From NCBI GenBank assembly GCA_963784415.1, contig CAWARK010000014.1:806001-870000 (forward strand): 64,000 bases of DNA. Reading direction: 5' to 3'. The first letter of the stretch is position 1. Every line of letters starts with the position of its first letter. Positions 8,256 through 16,277 of this stretch are shown here, piece after piece. The notes beneath the pieces are model-generated. The model searched no databases and was not told the DNA's origin. It saw only the letters and a program-made list of their open reading frames with translations. The DNA is from UBA7672 sp963784415. Its GTDB lineage: Bacteria > Pseudomonadota > Alphaproteobacteria > Caulobacterales > Hyphomonadaceae. A program made the position numbers and the translations under genes.

Positions 8256-8540
8256 ATGCGGTTTGCAGGTGTGGGAGCGTTGGTCCTGGCGCTGGCGGCG
8301 TGCGAGCCGGTACAGGCTGCCGATGCTCCGGCTGAGCCAGCCAAGACGGTCATGCAGACCGAAGCCGAAAAAGCGTGCGCCGAGATGACGGGCTACAGCC
8401 CGGAAAAGCTGCAGGGCAAGCCGGTGGAAACCCAGGCGCTGATGCGCCGGGAGTATGAGCTCTGCGTCAAGTCAGTCGCGGCGGACGATGCCGTGTCCGC
8501 CAAGGCGCCTGGGTTGCGCGGACGGACGACGGCGCCCTAA
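8256..8540 (+). CDS. Small lipoprotein, hypothetical
   Basis: 94 residues. The signal peptide MRFAGVGALVLALAAC ends in a lipobox (ALAAC). The mature part is short, with ACAEMTGYSPEKLQGKP and two further cysteines (KACAEM, YELCVKS) that could form a disulfide in the periplasm. No family recognised. The ATG at 8256 is preferred to the GTG two codons earlier. It converges on the MFS gene, whose stop lies 7 bases away. Confidence 0.7.
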   Translation: MRFAGVGALVLALAACEPVQAADAPAEPAKTVMQTEAEKACAEMTGYSPEKLQGKPVETQALMRREYELCVKSVAADDAVSAKAPGLRGRTTAP

Positions 8541-8546
8541 GGCTCG

Positions 8547-9972
8547 CTAGCTCTCCATGTCCTTGCGGATGGTCAGCCTGGCCAGCGCAAAGAAGATGAA
8601 GCCGATCCCGGCGACAGAGGTCGACCAGTAGATTGTGCTCTTGAGGCCGGATGCCGCCGCCGCGGCGCAAGTCGCGAACTCGGGCGCTTCCTTCACGACG
8701 GCTTTGCAGGCCTGCACGTCGAGGCCAGTGCCTGCCAGAACATTATTGGCGAACATGTCGCTGGCCATGCCGAACAGCGTTGGGCCGCCGCCGAGGCCGA
8801 TCATGTTGATCACGAAGAGCAGGATGGCCGCCGCCGTCGCTCGCATGGCGGGGGGCACAAGGCCGGGCACGCCGCCATAGACCGGGCCGTACCAGATCGC
8901 GACGCCGATGTTCGGGATGATCAGGAGGAGCATCGACAGATTGATGTCGTTCTGCCCCACCAGGTACCAGAAGACCGGCAAGCTGATGAAAGGCATGATC
9001 AGCGGCAGCGTCAGGAACTGGCGCGCGTCCTTCGCTCCGAACTTGTCGCACCACCATCCGCCCAGCCACGAGCCGATGACGCCGCCGATGCCAGCGGCGA
9101 GGCCCATGAAAAGGCCGAGATAGCCGAGCTGCGTCATGCCGAAGCCAGAGGACGCAATCGTCACTTCCGGGAAGTAGTTCCGCATGAAGAAGGACGCGAT
9201 GAAGAAGGAATGGGCGTACGAGACCGACGACGCGAAACGCGCCGCCAAGCGCGAGGAACCAGAAAGTCGGCTTGCGCGAGAGAAGGTGAAGCGCCTGTCC
9301 GATCGGGATGTACGGGCTCGAGGCGTGCCGGACATAGTTTGTCTTTCGACGCGGCTCGATCAGCGTGAAGGCGGTCAGGACGGCGAGGATCAGGCCCGGC
9401 GCTCCGGCGACGAGGAAAGCGACGCGCCAGCCCCACGATCCAGCGATGATGCCTCCGAGCGCCATGCCGAGCAGGGAGCCGATGGAGATGCCCATCGAGT
9501 AGATCGCCATCGCGCGCGCGCGCGAAGCCTTGGGGAAATAGTCGCTGATCAGCGAGTGCGCGGTCGGCGTACAACCTGCTTCGCCGACGCCAACGCCCAT
9601 GCGGCTGATCGCGAGGACAGTGAAATTCCACGCCATGCCGGCGAGCAGCGTGAAGCCGCTCCAGACGGCAAGAGAGACGGTCATGATGGCAGGCCGGTCG
9701 CCCTTGTCAGCGAGGCGCGCAATCGGAATGCCGAGTACGGTATAGAGGATCGCGAACCAGAGCCCGCCCATGGCGCCGACCTGGAAGTCGTCGAGCTTCA
9801 GCTCGTTCTTGATCGGCTCGATGAGCTGCGTGACGACCTGACGATCAAGAAAGTTGACGGTGTAGATCGCGACGAGCAGGGCGAGGGCATACCGCCTGTA
9901 GGACACCGGCATGGGCGCTGCTGGCGCAGCCGTATCAACCGTGGGCGCTTCGCCCATCGTCGCGTCCGTCAT
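8547..9972 (-). CDS. MFS transporter, spinster-like, frameshifted near 9235
   Basis: Twelve-helix major facilitator. N-terminal half: AIYTVNFLDRQVVTQLIEPI, the GRxADKxxR-type loop as ARLADKGDR, then GVGEAGCTPTAHSLISDYF (motif typical of the spinster-like subgroup). At about 9235 a single extra base (TTTCGCG context) moves the rest to another frame, which resumes with YAHSFFIASFFMRNYFP and continues through GGWWCDKFG to IRKDMES. The locus is 1,426 bases (3n+1). Start ATG 9970-9972 with GGGAGAACTCC upstream. Substrate unknown; this subgroup exports diverse small hydrophobic molecules. Treated as one gene with an indel. Confidence 0.88.
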
Positions 9973-10093
9973 GGAGTTCTCCCGGCACGCCTCTGGCCGG
10001 GCGCTGACCGGACTATGACGCGGGGATGGCGGAAGCCAACCCGCAATCCGTACCGTTCATTCGAATTGTCATGCTGCGGCGCAGCGTTCGCCC

Positions 10094-11080
10094 TTAGCCG
10101 TTTACGCCCTTCATGCCGTCCTCGTTGTAGCGCTCGCCTTTCACCTTGGCGGCGAGCGCGTCGAGCTTCGCGACAGCAGCCGGCGTGAGCTTCACATCTG
10201 CGGCGCCGAGATTCTGCTTGAGGTTGGAGACCTTGGTCGTGCCGGGGATGGCGACGATATTGTCTGCTCGTTGCAGAACCCAGGCGAGCGCGACCTGACC
10301 AGCGGTAGCGTCGAGGTCGGTCGCGACCTTGGCGATCTCCTCGACGAGGGCGAGGTTGTTCTCGAGGGCGTCGCCCTGGAAGCGTGGGGCCATGGTGGCG
10401 CGGAAGTCGAAGCCGTTCGCTTGCCAGTCCTTCGACCAGCCGGCGAGCATGCCACGGCCGAGGGGCGAATAGGCGACGAGCGTTGCACCAACGTCCTTGC
10501 AGGCGTCGAGAATGCCATCGCTCTCCACGAAGCGCGTGAAGATCGAAAATTCCGATTGCACGGCGGCGATGGGATGCACCTTGGCGGCGGCGCGCAGCGT
10601 ATCGGCGGTCACTTCGGAAAGACCGATGCTGCGAACCTTGCCCTCTTTCACCGCGTCAGCCATGGCGGTGACGGTTTCTTCGATCGGGCGCGAGAAGTCC
10701 CGGCGGTGGAGATACCAGAGGTCGATGTGATCGGTCTGCAGGTAGCGGAGTGATTGTTCGAGCGCACGCTTCGCGTTGGCGGCCGATCCATCGACGCCGA
10801 GACGCTGACGCGTTTCAGTGTTGTAGATCGGGCCGAACTTGGTGGCGATGAAGACCCTGTCACGCCGGTCGTGGAACGCCTTGCCGAGCATCTGTTCGCT
10901 GTGCCCGAGGCCATACATTTCTGCGGTGTCGAAATGATCGACGCCGAGATCGACGGCCTGATGCAACAGCGAAACAGCGTCATCGTCCGCCATCGCCGGT
11001 CCGTACGCAAACGAGATCCCCATGCAGCCAAGGCCAATGGCGTTGAGTGGGCGGCTGTCGCCGATTTTGCGCTTGATCAT
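10094..11080 (-). CDS. Aldo/keto reductase
   Basis: NADPH-dependent oxidoreductase with a TIM-barrel fold. The catalytic tetrad can be seen: Asp and Tyr in FDTAEMYG, Lys in IATKFGP and His in LWYLHRRDF. NADP-binding residues lie in the C-terminal VAIPGTTK. 328 residues from the ATG at 11078-11080 (MIKRKIGD); the frame extends 13 codons further upstream but this adds atypical sequence overlapping the operator. It belongs to the YajO/potassium-channel-beta-like branch judging from GLGCMGISFAYG. Substrate unknown. A perfect inverted repeat 22 bases upstream suggests repressor control. Confidence 0.92.
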   Translation of the reverse strand: MIKRKIGDSRPLNAIGLGCMGISFAYGPAMADDDAVSLLHQAVDLGVDHFDTAEMYGLGHSEQMLGKAFHDRRDRVFIATKFGPIYNTETRQRLGVDGSAANAKRALEQSLRYLQTDHIDLWYLHRRDFSRPIEETVTAMADAVKEGKVRSIGLSEVTADTLRAAAKVHPIAAVQSEFSIFTRFVESDGILDACKDVGATLVAYSPLGRGMLAGWSKDWQANGFDFRATMAPRFQGDALENNLALVEEIAKVATDLDATAGQVALAWVLQRADNIVAIPGTTKVSNLKQNLGAADVKLTPAAVAKLDALAAKVKGERYNEDGMKGVNG

Positions 11081-11101
11081 GAAATGCCTCGCTGCGATCG
11101 C

Positions 11102-11121
11102 ATGTGAGTGTTCGCTCACAT
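11102..11121. promoter_or_regulatory. Inverted repeat upstream of aldo/keto reductase (TetR-type operator candidate)
   Basis: ATGTGAG-N6-CTCACAT, a perfect 7-base inverted repeat whose edge is 22 bases upstream of the start codon of the aldo/keto reductase. Its size and GTGAG...CTCAC form fit sites bound by TetR-family repressors. No regulator gene is adjacent in the window. Confidence 0.55.
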
Positions 11122-11183
11122 ATTGGGTTGTTGTGCATCAGGTCAAGTCTCCGCACGTAGTGCGGACCGCCTCATCTTTCCCA

Positions 11184-11375
11184 CTGTCATTCCGGATACG
11201 CGCAACTTGTCGCGCCGGAGCGCAGCGAAGGCTGAAGCGCGTGAGCGGGAACCCAGGAGCCACACTCCCCGCTTGTCATCCCGGAAGCCGCGTTGCGGCT
11301 ATCCGGGACCCATTCATCGGCATGCGGATCGGTAAAATGGGTCCCGGCTCGCGCTACGCTTGGCCGGGATGACAA
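11184..11375 (+). repeat. Composite palindromic repeat, copy 1
   Basis: Two modules in tandem. Module 1 begins TGTCATTCCGG and ends GGAACCCAGGAGC; module 2 begins TTGTCATCCCGGAAGC, reaches CCGGGACCCATT, then a 21-base unique insert, and returns as AATGGGTCCCGGCTC... to GGCCGGGATGACAA. Copy 2 at 33542-33698 has the same modules in the same order on the opposite strand. No coding capacity; it lies in the intergenic region downstream of nothing and upstream of the aldo/keto reductase promoter. Confidence 0.85.
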
Positions 11376-11389
11376 CCTCGAGTTGAGCC

Positions 11390-11479
11390 AGAATCGGCCG
11401 ATTCTGCACATCGGATTTTCGGACGGTTTCCAACAATCTCAACAGCTTGCGCGATCGAGACCGGCCAATTCTGCATATC
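11390..11479. repeat. 16-base palindrome and imperfect direct repeats
   Basis: AGAATCGGCCGATTCT (11390-11405) is a perfect palindrome. CGGCCGATTCTGCACATC (11396-11413) recurs as CGGCCAATTCTGCATATC (11462-11479), 16 of 18 bases equal, 66 bases apart (about six helical turns). This could be a pair of protein-binding sites upstream of the structured segment that follows. Confidence 0.5.
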
Positions 11480-11544
11480 TCAATCCTACACCCCTCCAGC
11501 CCCGGCGTATGATGCCTCCATCCATCCCGCAGGAGGGCAGCTGA

Positions 11545-12308
11545 TCACTGTTCAACGGCGCGGGGTCGGACGCAGATGAGCGTGAAAGCCTGTGTGAGCC
11601 GAAGAGGAGCCAGGGACCGGACTAATGGAGCCCTGGAAAACACGGGAGTGATCGAGGGATTGCGGCTGAACATCCGCAACCTGCACGTCGGCGACGAGAA
11701 TAGGGTCAGGCGGTTGAAACACCCCGCTGTTCCCCCGTGGCCGGATAACATCTGTCGGGGACGCGGGATCCGCGAACCTTCTTCTTCTACCGGTAGCTCC
11801 GCTGGCGCGGCGAGCCAAATCACGCGGGGCATCCCGCGTCCCCGGGCCCTCCACCTGGTCTGGAGACCCAGAGCGACAGCATCCCGGACGGCGACAGCCA
11901 GTCCGACTGCGGGGTCGCGCGCACTCACGGAGCTGCATTCACCGCACACGGCTGAACTGATCCAAGGCTTCATTGTGATGAGTGTGACAGGCGGATGTCC
12001 TTGACCTCAAGTCTCGCGGGCGTAGCCTCCACTTGCCCGTTGAGCTTCTGCAGCTCCCGTGTCGCAGGCCGACAGACAGGTTGTAGCGCGATGCATGGCG
12101 GGCGAGGTGAAACTGTAAGGAGAGATCGTATGGAGGCTCCACCTGCTTAGCTACCTGGGCTCTCCGGATACGGTGGAGCCCCGGCTCGATCGGAAGCGCA
12201 CCTGGCCAGGACGCGTCGAGTCGTCAAATCGCAAAATCAGAAACACAGAAAACGGCCGTCAAACGCCGTATTGAATAGCAGCTCTCTTGAGCAGCTCCGG
12301 CAAAAGCC
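11545..12308 (+). other. Gene-free structured segment, candidate noncoding RNA or decayed element
   Basis: No frame in these 764 bases gives a protein-like sequence; the two opposite open frames (about 11545-12004) have arginine/serine-rich junk composition. The stretch is instead rich in long-range complementarity: CCAGGG/CCCTGG (11610-11636), TTGCGG/CCGCAA (11660-11679), a perfect 14-base pair CGGGGACGCGGGAT/ATCCCGCGTCCCCG (11756-11769 and 11831-11844) and GGCTCCACC/GGTGGAGCC (12135-12143 and 12172-12180). It is followed by a strong terminator on the plus strand although no plus-strand gene precedes it. I looked for tmRNA, RNase P, SRP and group II intron landmarks and did not find them. 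Base composition drops around 12215-12270. Confidence 0.45.
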
Positions 12309-12351
12309 GAAAGAGCCTCACGCGTGGTCCGCGTGGGGCTCTTTGTTTTTT
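12309..12351 (+). terminator. Strong intrinsic terminator (possibly bidirectional)
   Basis: A 15-pair stem AAAGAGCCTCACGCG / CGCGTGGGGCTCTTT with a five-base loop (TGGTC), followed by GTTTTTT on the plus strand. On the minus strand it is followed only by a weaker TTTCGGCTTTT, so it may also end transcription of the lipoprotein gene at 12373-12966. The stronger U-tract faces the gene-free segment on its left. Confidence 0.85.
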
Positions 12352-12372
12352 GAAATGGCGAGCGTTCGAGAT

Positions 12373-12966
12373 CTATTGCGGCGCTGCGATCTGCTTGCGC
12401 ACTTCCGCAACGCCGCGGATCACCGACTTGATGCCATCATCCGGCGTGGCGGTCAGCGCGCCGCGATAGCCTTCGATGGTGAGATCGGGTCCGATCAACA
12501 GGTAGGCCGGCAGCGCAGGCGCGGCGACGGCCTTCGAGATCGTGCCATCATCGATAAGCACGGGCCATTGGGGCGGCGTTGTGGGCGCTGCGCCTTCGTG
12601 CTTCGGCTGGACGATCAGGACATCGAGATCCGGGTCCTGATCGGCTGCTGAACTCAATGCTGTCGCGAAGTTGGCTTCGTCGGATGTCGCGCCGGCGTCA
12701 GGCCAGATGCCGAGAATGGTCCAGTGGCCGCGCAGAGCTTCAGGTGTGGCGTCGGCGCCGTTGGGCTGCTTGACGGAGTATGCGGGGAGCACCGTTCCGA
12801 CCTTGGCATAGGCTGTCATGTCGATCTCCCAACCATCGATTCCTGCGGACGCCGCCGGGTCGACCGCAGCGACGGTCGGTTGCGGAGGCGCCTCGGCAGT
12901 CTCGGAGGGGGCGGGGCTGCAAGCCGCGAGCGTTGCAAATGAAGCTGCGAAGAGGATTGTGCGCAT
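12373..12966 (-). CDS. Lipoprotein with thioredoxin-like fold
   Basis: 197 residues. MRTILFAASFATLAAC is a lipoprotein signal. After a proline/alanine-rich linker (about residues 17-45) the sequence follows a redoxin pattern: VGTVLPAYSVKQPNG, ALRGHWTILGIWPDAGA where a peroxiredoxin or TlpA protein would have its CxxC, then DVLIVQP and LPAYLLIGPDLTIEGYRGAL. The WPDAGA segment has no cysteine, so it is unlikely to be a conventional thiol oxidoreductase. Start ATG 12964-12966 with GGGAG upstream. A long frame reaching 13878 continues antisense to the PIG-L gene and is rejected. Confidence 0.75.
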   Translation of the reverse strand: MRTILFAASFATLAACSPAPSETAEAPPQPTVAAVDPAASAGIDGWEIDMTAYAKVGTVLPAYSVKQPNGADATPEALRGHWTILGIWPDAGATSDEANFATALSSAADQDPDLDVLIVQPKHEGAAPTTPPQWPVLIDDGTISKAVAAPALPAYLLIGPDLTIEGYRGALTATPDDGIKSVIRGVAEVRKQIAAPQ

Positions 12967-13125
12967 GACTGATCTCCCAAGGTAAGGCTCAACATGGAAT
13001 GGGGCGTCACCGTGGCAAGCAGTGTTTGCGATCTGCAACGGAACCGCTGTCCGGGGTAATGGCTGGCGTTTCCAGACGTCACGTTCTACGCGTGGGCCGG
13101 GACGGAAAAGGCGGAGGGCGGAGCG

Positions 13126-13974
13126 GTGTTGAAGCGGATCGCGATTATTGCGGGCATCGTTGTGGGCGTGCTGGCGATCGCATTGGTTGCTGGCGTGCTC
13201 TACATGCGCACCTATTTCTCGGCGCCGACGGCAAAGGCTGTGGCGTCGGTTGTGGGCGATGTTGGCGCCAAGCGCGTGCTGGGCGTTTTCGCGCATCCCG
13301 ATGACGAGCAGCTCGTCACCGGATTTTTCTCGTCCGCCAAAGACACCGACAAGGCGTTCACCGCGCTTGTCACCGGAACAAAGGGTGAGGCGGGCCATCA
13401 AGTCCCCACCGTGGCGCGCCAGCAGGATCTCGGCATCGTTCGCAAGGCGGAAGCGCTCAAGAACGGTTTCGCGCTCGGCATCGATGATCAGGAGGTGTGG
13501 GACTATCCCGACGGTGGCGTGCCGGAAATTCCGATGGAGGAAATCGTCGCGCGCGTCGTCGCCAAGATTGCGGCCGACAAGCCCGACATGGTCGTGACAT
13601 TCTGGCCGGCGAGCGGCGCGACCGGCCACAAGGATCACATGCGCATGGGCCTGGTCGCCGAGACGGCGGTGAAGCAGGTGCGAGCGCAAGCTGCGGTCGA
13701 TGGCTACAAAGGTCCGCGCTGGATCGCCTACGTCATCACGCCGCCGAACGGTTTGCGCACCTTCGGTGGAGCGACCGGCAAGTTCGTCGCTGACAATCAG
13801 CCAGACCCGACACACGCGATGTCGGGCAACACTGGCGCGAAGCTGCGCGGATGGAAAATCCATGCTTCGCAGGAGCACTATGTGCAGGCCGTCTACGGCT
13901 TTCCGGATTGGCTGCTCTATCTGTTCTGGGATCAGGAGTTTTATCGCGTTGTCGATATGGATGCTGCGGGATGA
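13126..13974 (+). CDS. PIG-L family deacetylase, membrane-anchored
   Basis: Zinc-dependent N-acetyl hydrolase of the LmbE/PIG-L family. An N-terminal membrane helix (about residues 4-26, IAIIAGIVVGVLAIALVAG) is followed by the zinc-binding AHPDDE in LGVFAHPDDEQLVTG, then TGTKGEAGH and the distal His in GHKDHMRMG. 282 residues. The start is GTG 13126 with a good GGAGGGCGGAG upstream; there is no ATG in a suitable place. Likely substrates are acetylated sugars or amines; the active site should face the periplasm if the anchor is uncleaved. A lone gene. Confidence 0.88.
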   Translation: MLKRIAIIAGIVVGVLAIALVAGVLYMRTYFSAPTAKAVASVVGDVGAKRVLGVFAHPDDEQLVTGFFSSAKDTDKAFTALVTGTKGEAGHQVPTVARQQDLGIVRKAEALKNGFALGIDDQEVWDYPDGGVPEIPMEEIVARVVAKIAADKPDMVVTFWPASGATGHKDHMRMGLVAETAVKQVRAQAAVDGYKGPRWIAYVITPPNGLRTFGGATGKFVADNQPDPTHAMSGNTGAKLRGWKIHASQEHYVQAVYGFPDWLLYLFWDQEFYRVVDMDAAG

Positions 13975-14069
13975 GGTGCAGTCGCTGAGGCGGGTGTGGG
14001 AACGCCTGCAGGCGCCGGGGGTTAGTCCGGTGCGACGAGAGGGGACGCGTGCAACCCAGGAGGCTTCTC

Positions 14070-14426
14070 ATGCACGCCAACACCAAAACACTCATTCGAA
14101 GCGCGTTGCTGGCCGTCGGCTTGGCAACACTCGGCACGGGCGCGGCCTCGGCAGGTACGTGGCATGTCAACGCTGCGAAATGCCCGGATCTGCGTGAAGA
14201 CCGTTGGGATCGACGCGAAGATCATGGTCGCGCAGACAGACGCGAAGATCGTCGGGACGAACGGGTGGTCAACTGTCCAAAACGCGCCTGGTATTATGTG
14301 CGCGATCGCGGCGAGCGGCGCGGCTATTACAGTCATCCGCGTCCGCGCGAAATAATCGTCTATCGGGATGGCCGTCACTTCTACCGCAATGACCACGGTG
14401 CGCTGCTGTCGCTCCGCATCGGCTAG
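14070..14426 (+). CDS. Secreted protein with Arg-Glu-Asp-rich repeats
   Basis: 118 residues. The start at 14070 follows an AGGAGG eight bases upstream; an in-frame GTG seven codons before is less likely. A signal peptide (SALLAVGLATLGTGAASA) precedes a mature part with two cysteines (AAKCPDL, VNCPKRA) about 40 residues apart enclosing an extremely charged stretch made of RED/RRED units (LREDRWDRREDHGR, RREDRRDERV). The C-terminal part is basic and aromatic (YYVRDRGERRGYY). No family recognised. Expected in the periplasm or outside the cell. Confidence 0.7.
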   Translation: MHANTKTLIRSALLAVGLATLGTGAASAGTWHVNAAKCPDLREDRWDRREDHGRADRREDRRDERVVNCPKRAWYYVRDRGERRGYYSHPRPREIIVYRDGRHFYRNDHGALLSLRIG

Positions 14427-14453
14427 TCAGCGTAATGAAAGCTGAAAACAGAA

Positions 14454-14483
14454 CCGCCCGCTCCGTGAAGAGCGGGCGGCATT
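14454..14483. terminator. Bidirectional intrinsic terminator
   Basis: Perfect ten-base stem CCGCCCGCTC/GAGCGGGCGG with a six-base loop. On the plus strand it is followed by CATTGTTTT and on the minus strand by TTCTGTTTTC, so it can serve both the secreted protein gene on its left and the thiolase gene on its right. Confidence 0.8.
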
Positions 14484-14504
14484 GTTTTGGTCGACGTGTC
14501 GAGA

Positions 14505-15725
14505 TTAGTTGAAGATCTCGAACAGGCCGGCAGCGCCCTGGCCGCCGCCGATGCACATCGTCACGACGCCATACTTGGCCTTGCGGCGCTTGCCTTCGAG
14601 CAGCAGGTGGCCGGTGCAGCGCGCGCCGGTGACGCCGTACGGGTGGCCGATCGAGATCGAGCCGCCGTTGACGTTGTACTTGGCGGGGTCAATGCCGAGG
14701 AAGTCGCGGGCATAGAGGCACTGCGAAGCAAACGCTTCGTTCAGTTCCCACAGGTCGATGTCCTGAACCGTCAGGCCGTGACGCTTCAGCAGGCGCGGCA
14801 CTGCGTAGATCGGTCCGATACCCATTTCGTCGGGCTCGCAACCGGCAGCCGCGAAGCCGCGGAATGCGCCGAGCGGGGAGAGGCCACGCTTTGCAGCTTC
14901 CTTGGCTTCCATCAGCACGAGCGCTGCGCCGCCGTCCGAGAACTGCGAGGCGTTGCCGGCGGTGACGTATTTGCCTTCAGCGATCTTCTGGCCGCCCTTG
15001 AACACGGGCGGGAGTTTCTGGAGATCGGCCAGCGTCGTTTGCGGACGGTTGCAATCGTCGCGCGTGACTTCGGCGTCCTCGATGCTGACGGCTTTCGTCT
15101 CCTTGTCGGTGACGGCCATCTTGGTCTTCATCGGGACGATCTCGTCCTTGTAGAGACCAGCAGCTTGCGCGGCGGCCGTGCGCTGCTGCGACTGCAGGGC
15201 GTACTCGTCCTGGGATTCGCGGCTGACCTTGTAACGCTCTGCGACGATTTCGGCAGTCTCGATCATCGACATGTAGATGGCGGGGATCTTGGCGAGCAGT
15301 TTTTCGTCGAGCGAACGGTTGCGGCCGTCGGGCGAGGCGGGGCGAGCCGGGGCAAACTGCACCAGCGAGATCGACTCAACTCCGCCGCCGACCATGATGT
15401 CAGCGCCGTCGTGAATGGCATGGGCGGCGAGCGCGATGGCGTTCAGGCCCGACGAGCAGAAACGGTTGATCGTGCCGCCGGCGACGGAGACCGGCATGTC
15501 GGCCCAGAGCGCTGCCTGACGGGCGATGTTGCCGCCGGTCGCGCCTTCAGGGTTGGCGCAACCGAGATAGACGTCTTCCACGTCTTTGGGGTCGAGTTTT
15601 GCGCGTTCGACCGCATGCTTGATCGCGTGTCCTCCGAGAGCCGCGCCATGGGTCATGTTGAACCCGCCACGTACCGATTTCGCGAGCCCCGTCCGGGCTG
15701 TCGAAACGATCACCGCCTCACGCAT
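14505..15725 (-). CDS. Acetyl-CoA C-acyltransferase (thiolase)
   Basis: Thiolytic cleavage (or the reverse condensation) of 3-ketoacyl-CoA. 406 residues with the nucleophilic Cys in NRFCSSGLNAI, the catalytic His in SIGHPYGVTGAR and the second Cys in CIGGGQGAAGLFE. The start is ATG 15723-15725 behind an excellent GGAGGACTAC. The sequence looks like the long-chain or broad 3-ketoacyl-CoA thiolase group used in fatty acid degradation rather than PhaA, but the two cannot be separated firmly by eye. No fadB-type partner lies next to it. Intact. Confidence 0.93.
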   Translation of the reverse strand: MREAVIVSTARTGLAKSVRGGFNMTHGAALGGHAIKHAVERAKLDPKDVEDVYLGCANPEGATGGNIARQAALWADMPVSVAGGTINRFCSSGLNAIALAAHAIHDGADIMVGGGVESISLVQFAPARPASPDGRNRSLDEKLLAKIPAIYMSMIETAEIVAERYKVSRESQDEYALQSQQRTAAAQAAGLYKDEIVPMKTKMAVTDKETKAVSIEDAEVTRDDCNRPQTTLADLQKLPPVFKGGQKIAEGKYVTAGNASQFSDGGAALVLMEAKEAAKRGLSPLGAFRGFAAAGCEPDEMGIGPIYAVPRLLKRHGLTVQDIDLWELNEAFASQCLYARDFLGIDPAKYNVNGGSISIGHPYGVTGARCTGHLLLEGKRRKAKYGVVTMCIGGGQGAAGLFEIFN

Positions 15726-15797
15726 GTAGTCCTCCGTACCGCTTCTTTTGAAAGGTTAGGGTACCTTAAGCGACAGATTTTGGAGGAATGCAACAGA

Positions 15798-15830
15798 ACG
15801 CCCGGCCGGTGGGAACACCGGCCGGGCGCA
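15798..15830 (-). terminator. Hairpin terminator candidate downstream of 15851-16231
   Basis: A perfect 12-base stem GCCCGGCCGGTG/CACCGGCCGGGC with a four-base GGAA/TTCC loop, 20 bases past the stop of the minus-strand gene, followed on that strand by GTTCTGTT, a weak U-tract. Confidence 0.6.
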
Positions 15831-15850
15831 TGGGTTAGCTTAGCGCGCTA

Positions 15851-16231
15851 TCAGCTGTCGGATTTGGGCGTCGTCGTGGTTGTCGTGATGACTGTGGTCG
15901 GCTCACTCGGCGGTGTCGCGAGGACAGCGGCGAGCTGGGCATTGGCGAGATCGGCCGTGGTGTAGTGCTTCTTGCTGTCGACGACTGCCTGCACTTCTGG
16001 GGCGATGGGATTTTCAGGATCGAGAGCCGGGCGATCCGAAATCGGAATGATGATCTCGGTCGTTTTCTCGACCGTGGCGTCCGGCGTTTCCTCAACAGTC
16101 GTCTTGGAAACCACGAGGGGGGTGTTAGCGGGCGGCGCTGCTTCCACAACGGGAGCTCCTTCTGGAGGCTGGGCAAGCGCCGGCATGGCGAACAAAGCCG
16201 ACAGCGTGGCGGACGCGACGAGATATTTCAT
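15851..16231 (-). CDS. Secreted low-complexity protein, hypothetical
   Basis: 126 residues starting at ATG 16229-16231. A signal peptide (YLVASATLSALFAMPALA) is followed by proline/alanine and threonine-rich sequence: PPEGAPVVEAAPPANTP, VEETPDATVEKTTEIIIPI, a middle HYTTADLANAQLAAVL and a tail of Thr residues (VITTTTTTPK). No domain recognised; the composition suggests an extended periplasmic or surface protein. The frame extends a further 20 codons upstream but the signal peptide fixes the start. Confidence 0.65.
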   Translation of the reverse strand: MKYLVASATLSALFAMPALAQPPEGAPVVEAAPPANTPLVVSKTTVEETPDATVEKTTEIIIPISDRPALDPENPIAPEVQAVVDSKKHYTTADLANAQLAAVLATPPSEPTTVITTTTTTPKSDS

Positions 16232-16277
16232 GGTACATCTTTCTGACTGAGACTGTGTCTCCGAAAGACGCGAGCGC

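Noticed and set aside
9184..10188. 334-codon plus-strand frame
   Set aside because: Antisense to the MFS transporter; composition is charged and unlike a protein. It is a shadow of high GC coding sequence.
11545..12004. Two opposing open frames of about 140 codons
   Set aside because: Arginine/serine-rich or cysteine-rich without pattern, no ribosome binding site, and mutually overlapping.
11545..12351. Group II intron, tmRNA, RNase P or SRP RNA
   Set aside because: No domain V, no tag-reading frame or CCA-type T-arm, no GAGGAAAGTCC or ACAGAA-type RNase P cores. The GGATAAC...GTCGGGG likeness to RNase P is too short to count.
12373..13878. 501-codon minus-strand frame
   Set aside because: Only 12373-12966 is a gene; the rest is antisense to the PIG-L deacetylase.
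14487..15965. 492-codon plus-strand frame
   Set aside because: Antisense to the intact thiolase gene.
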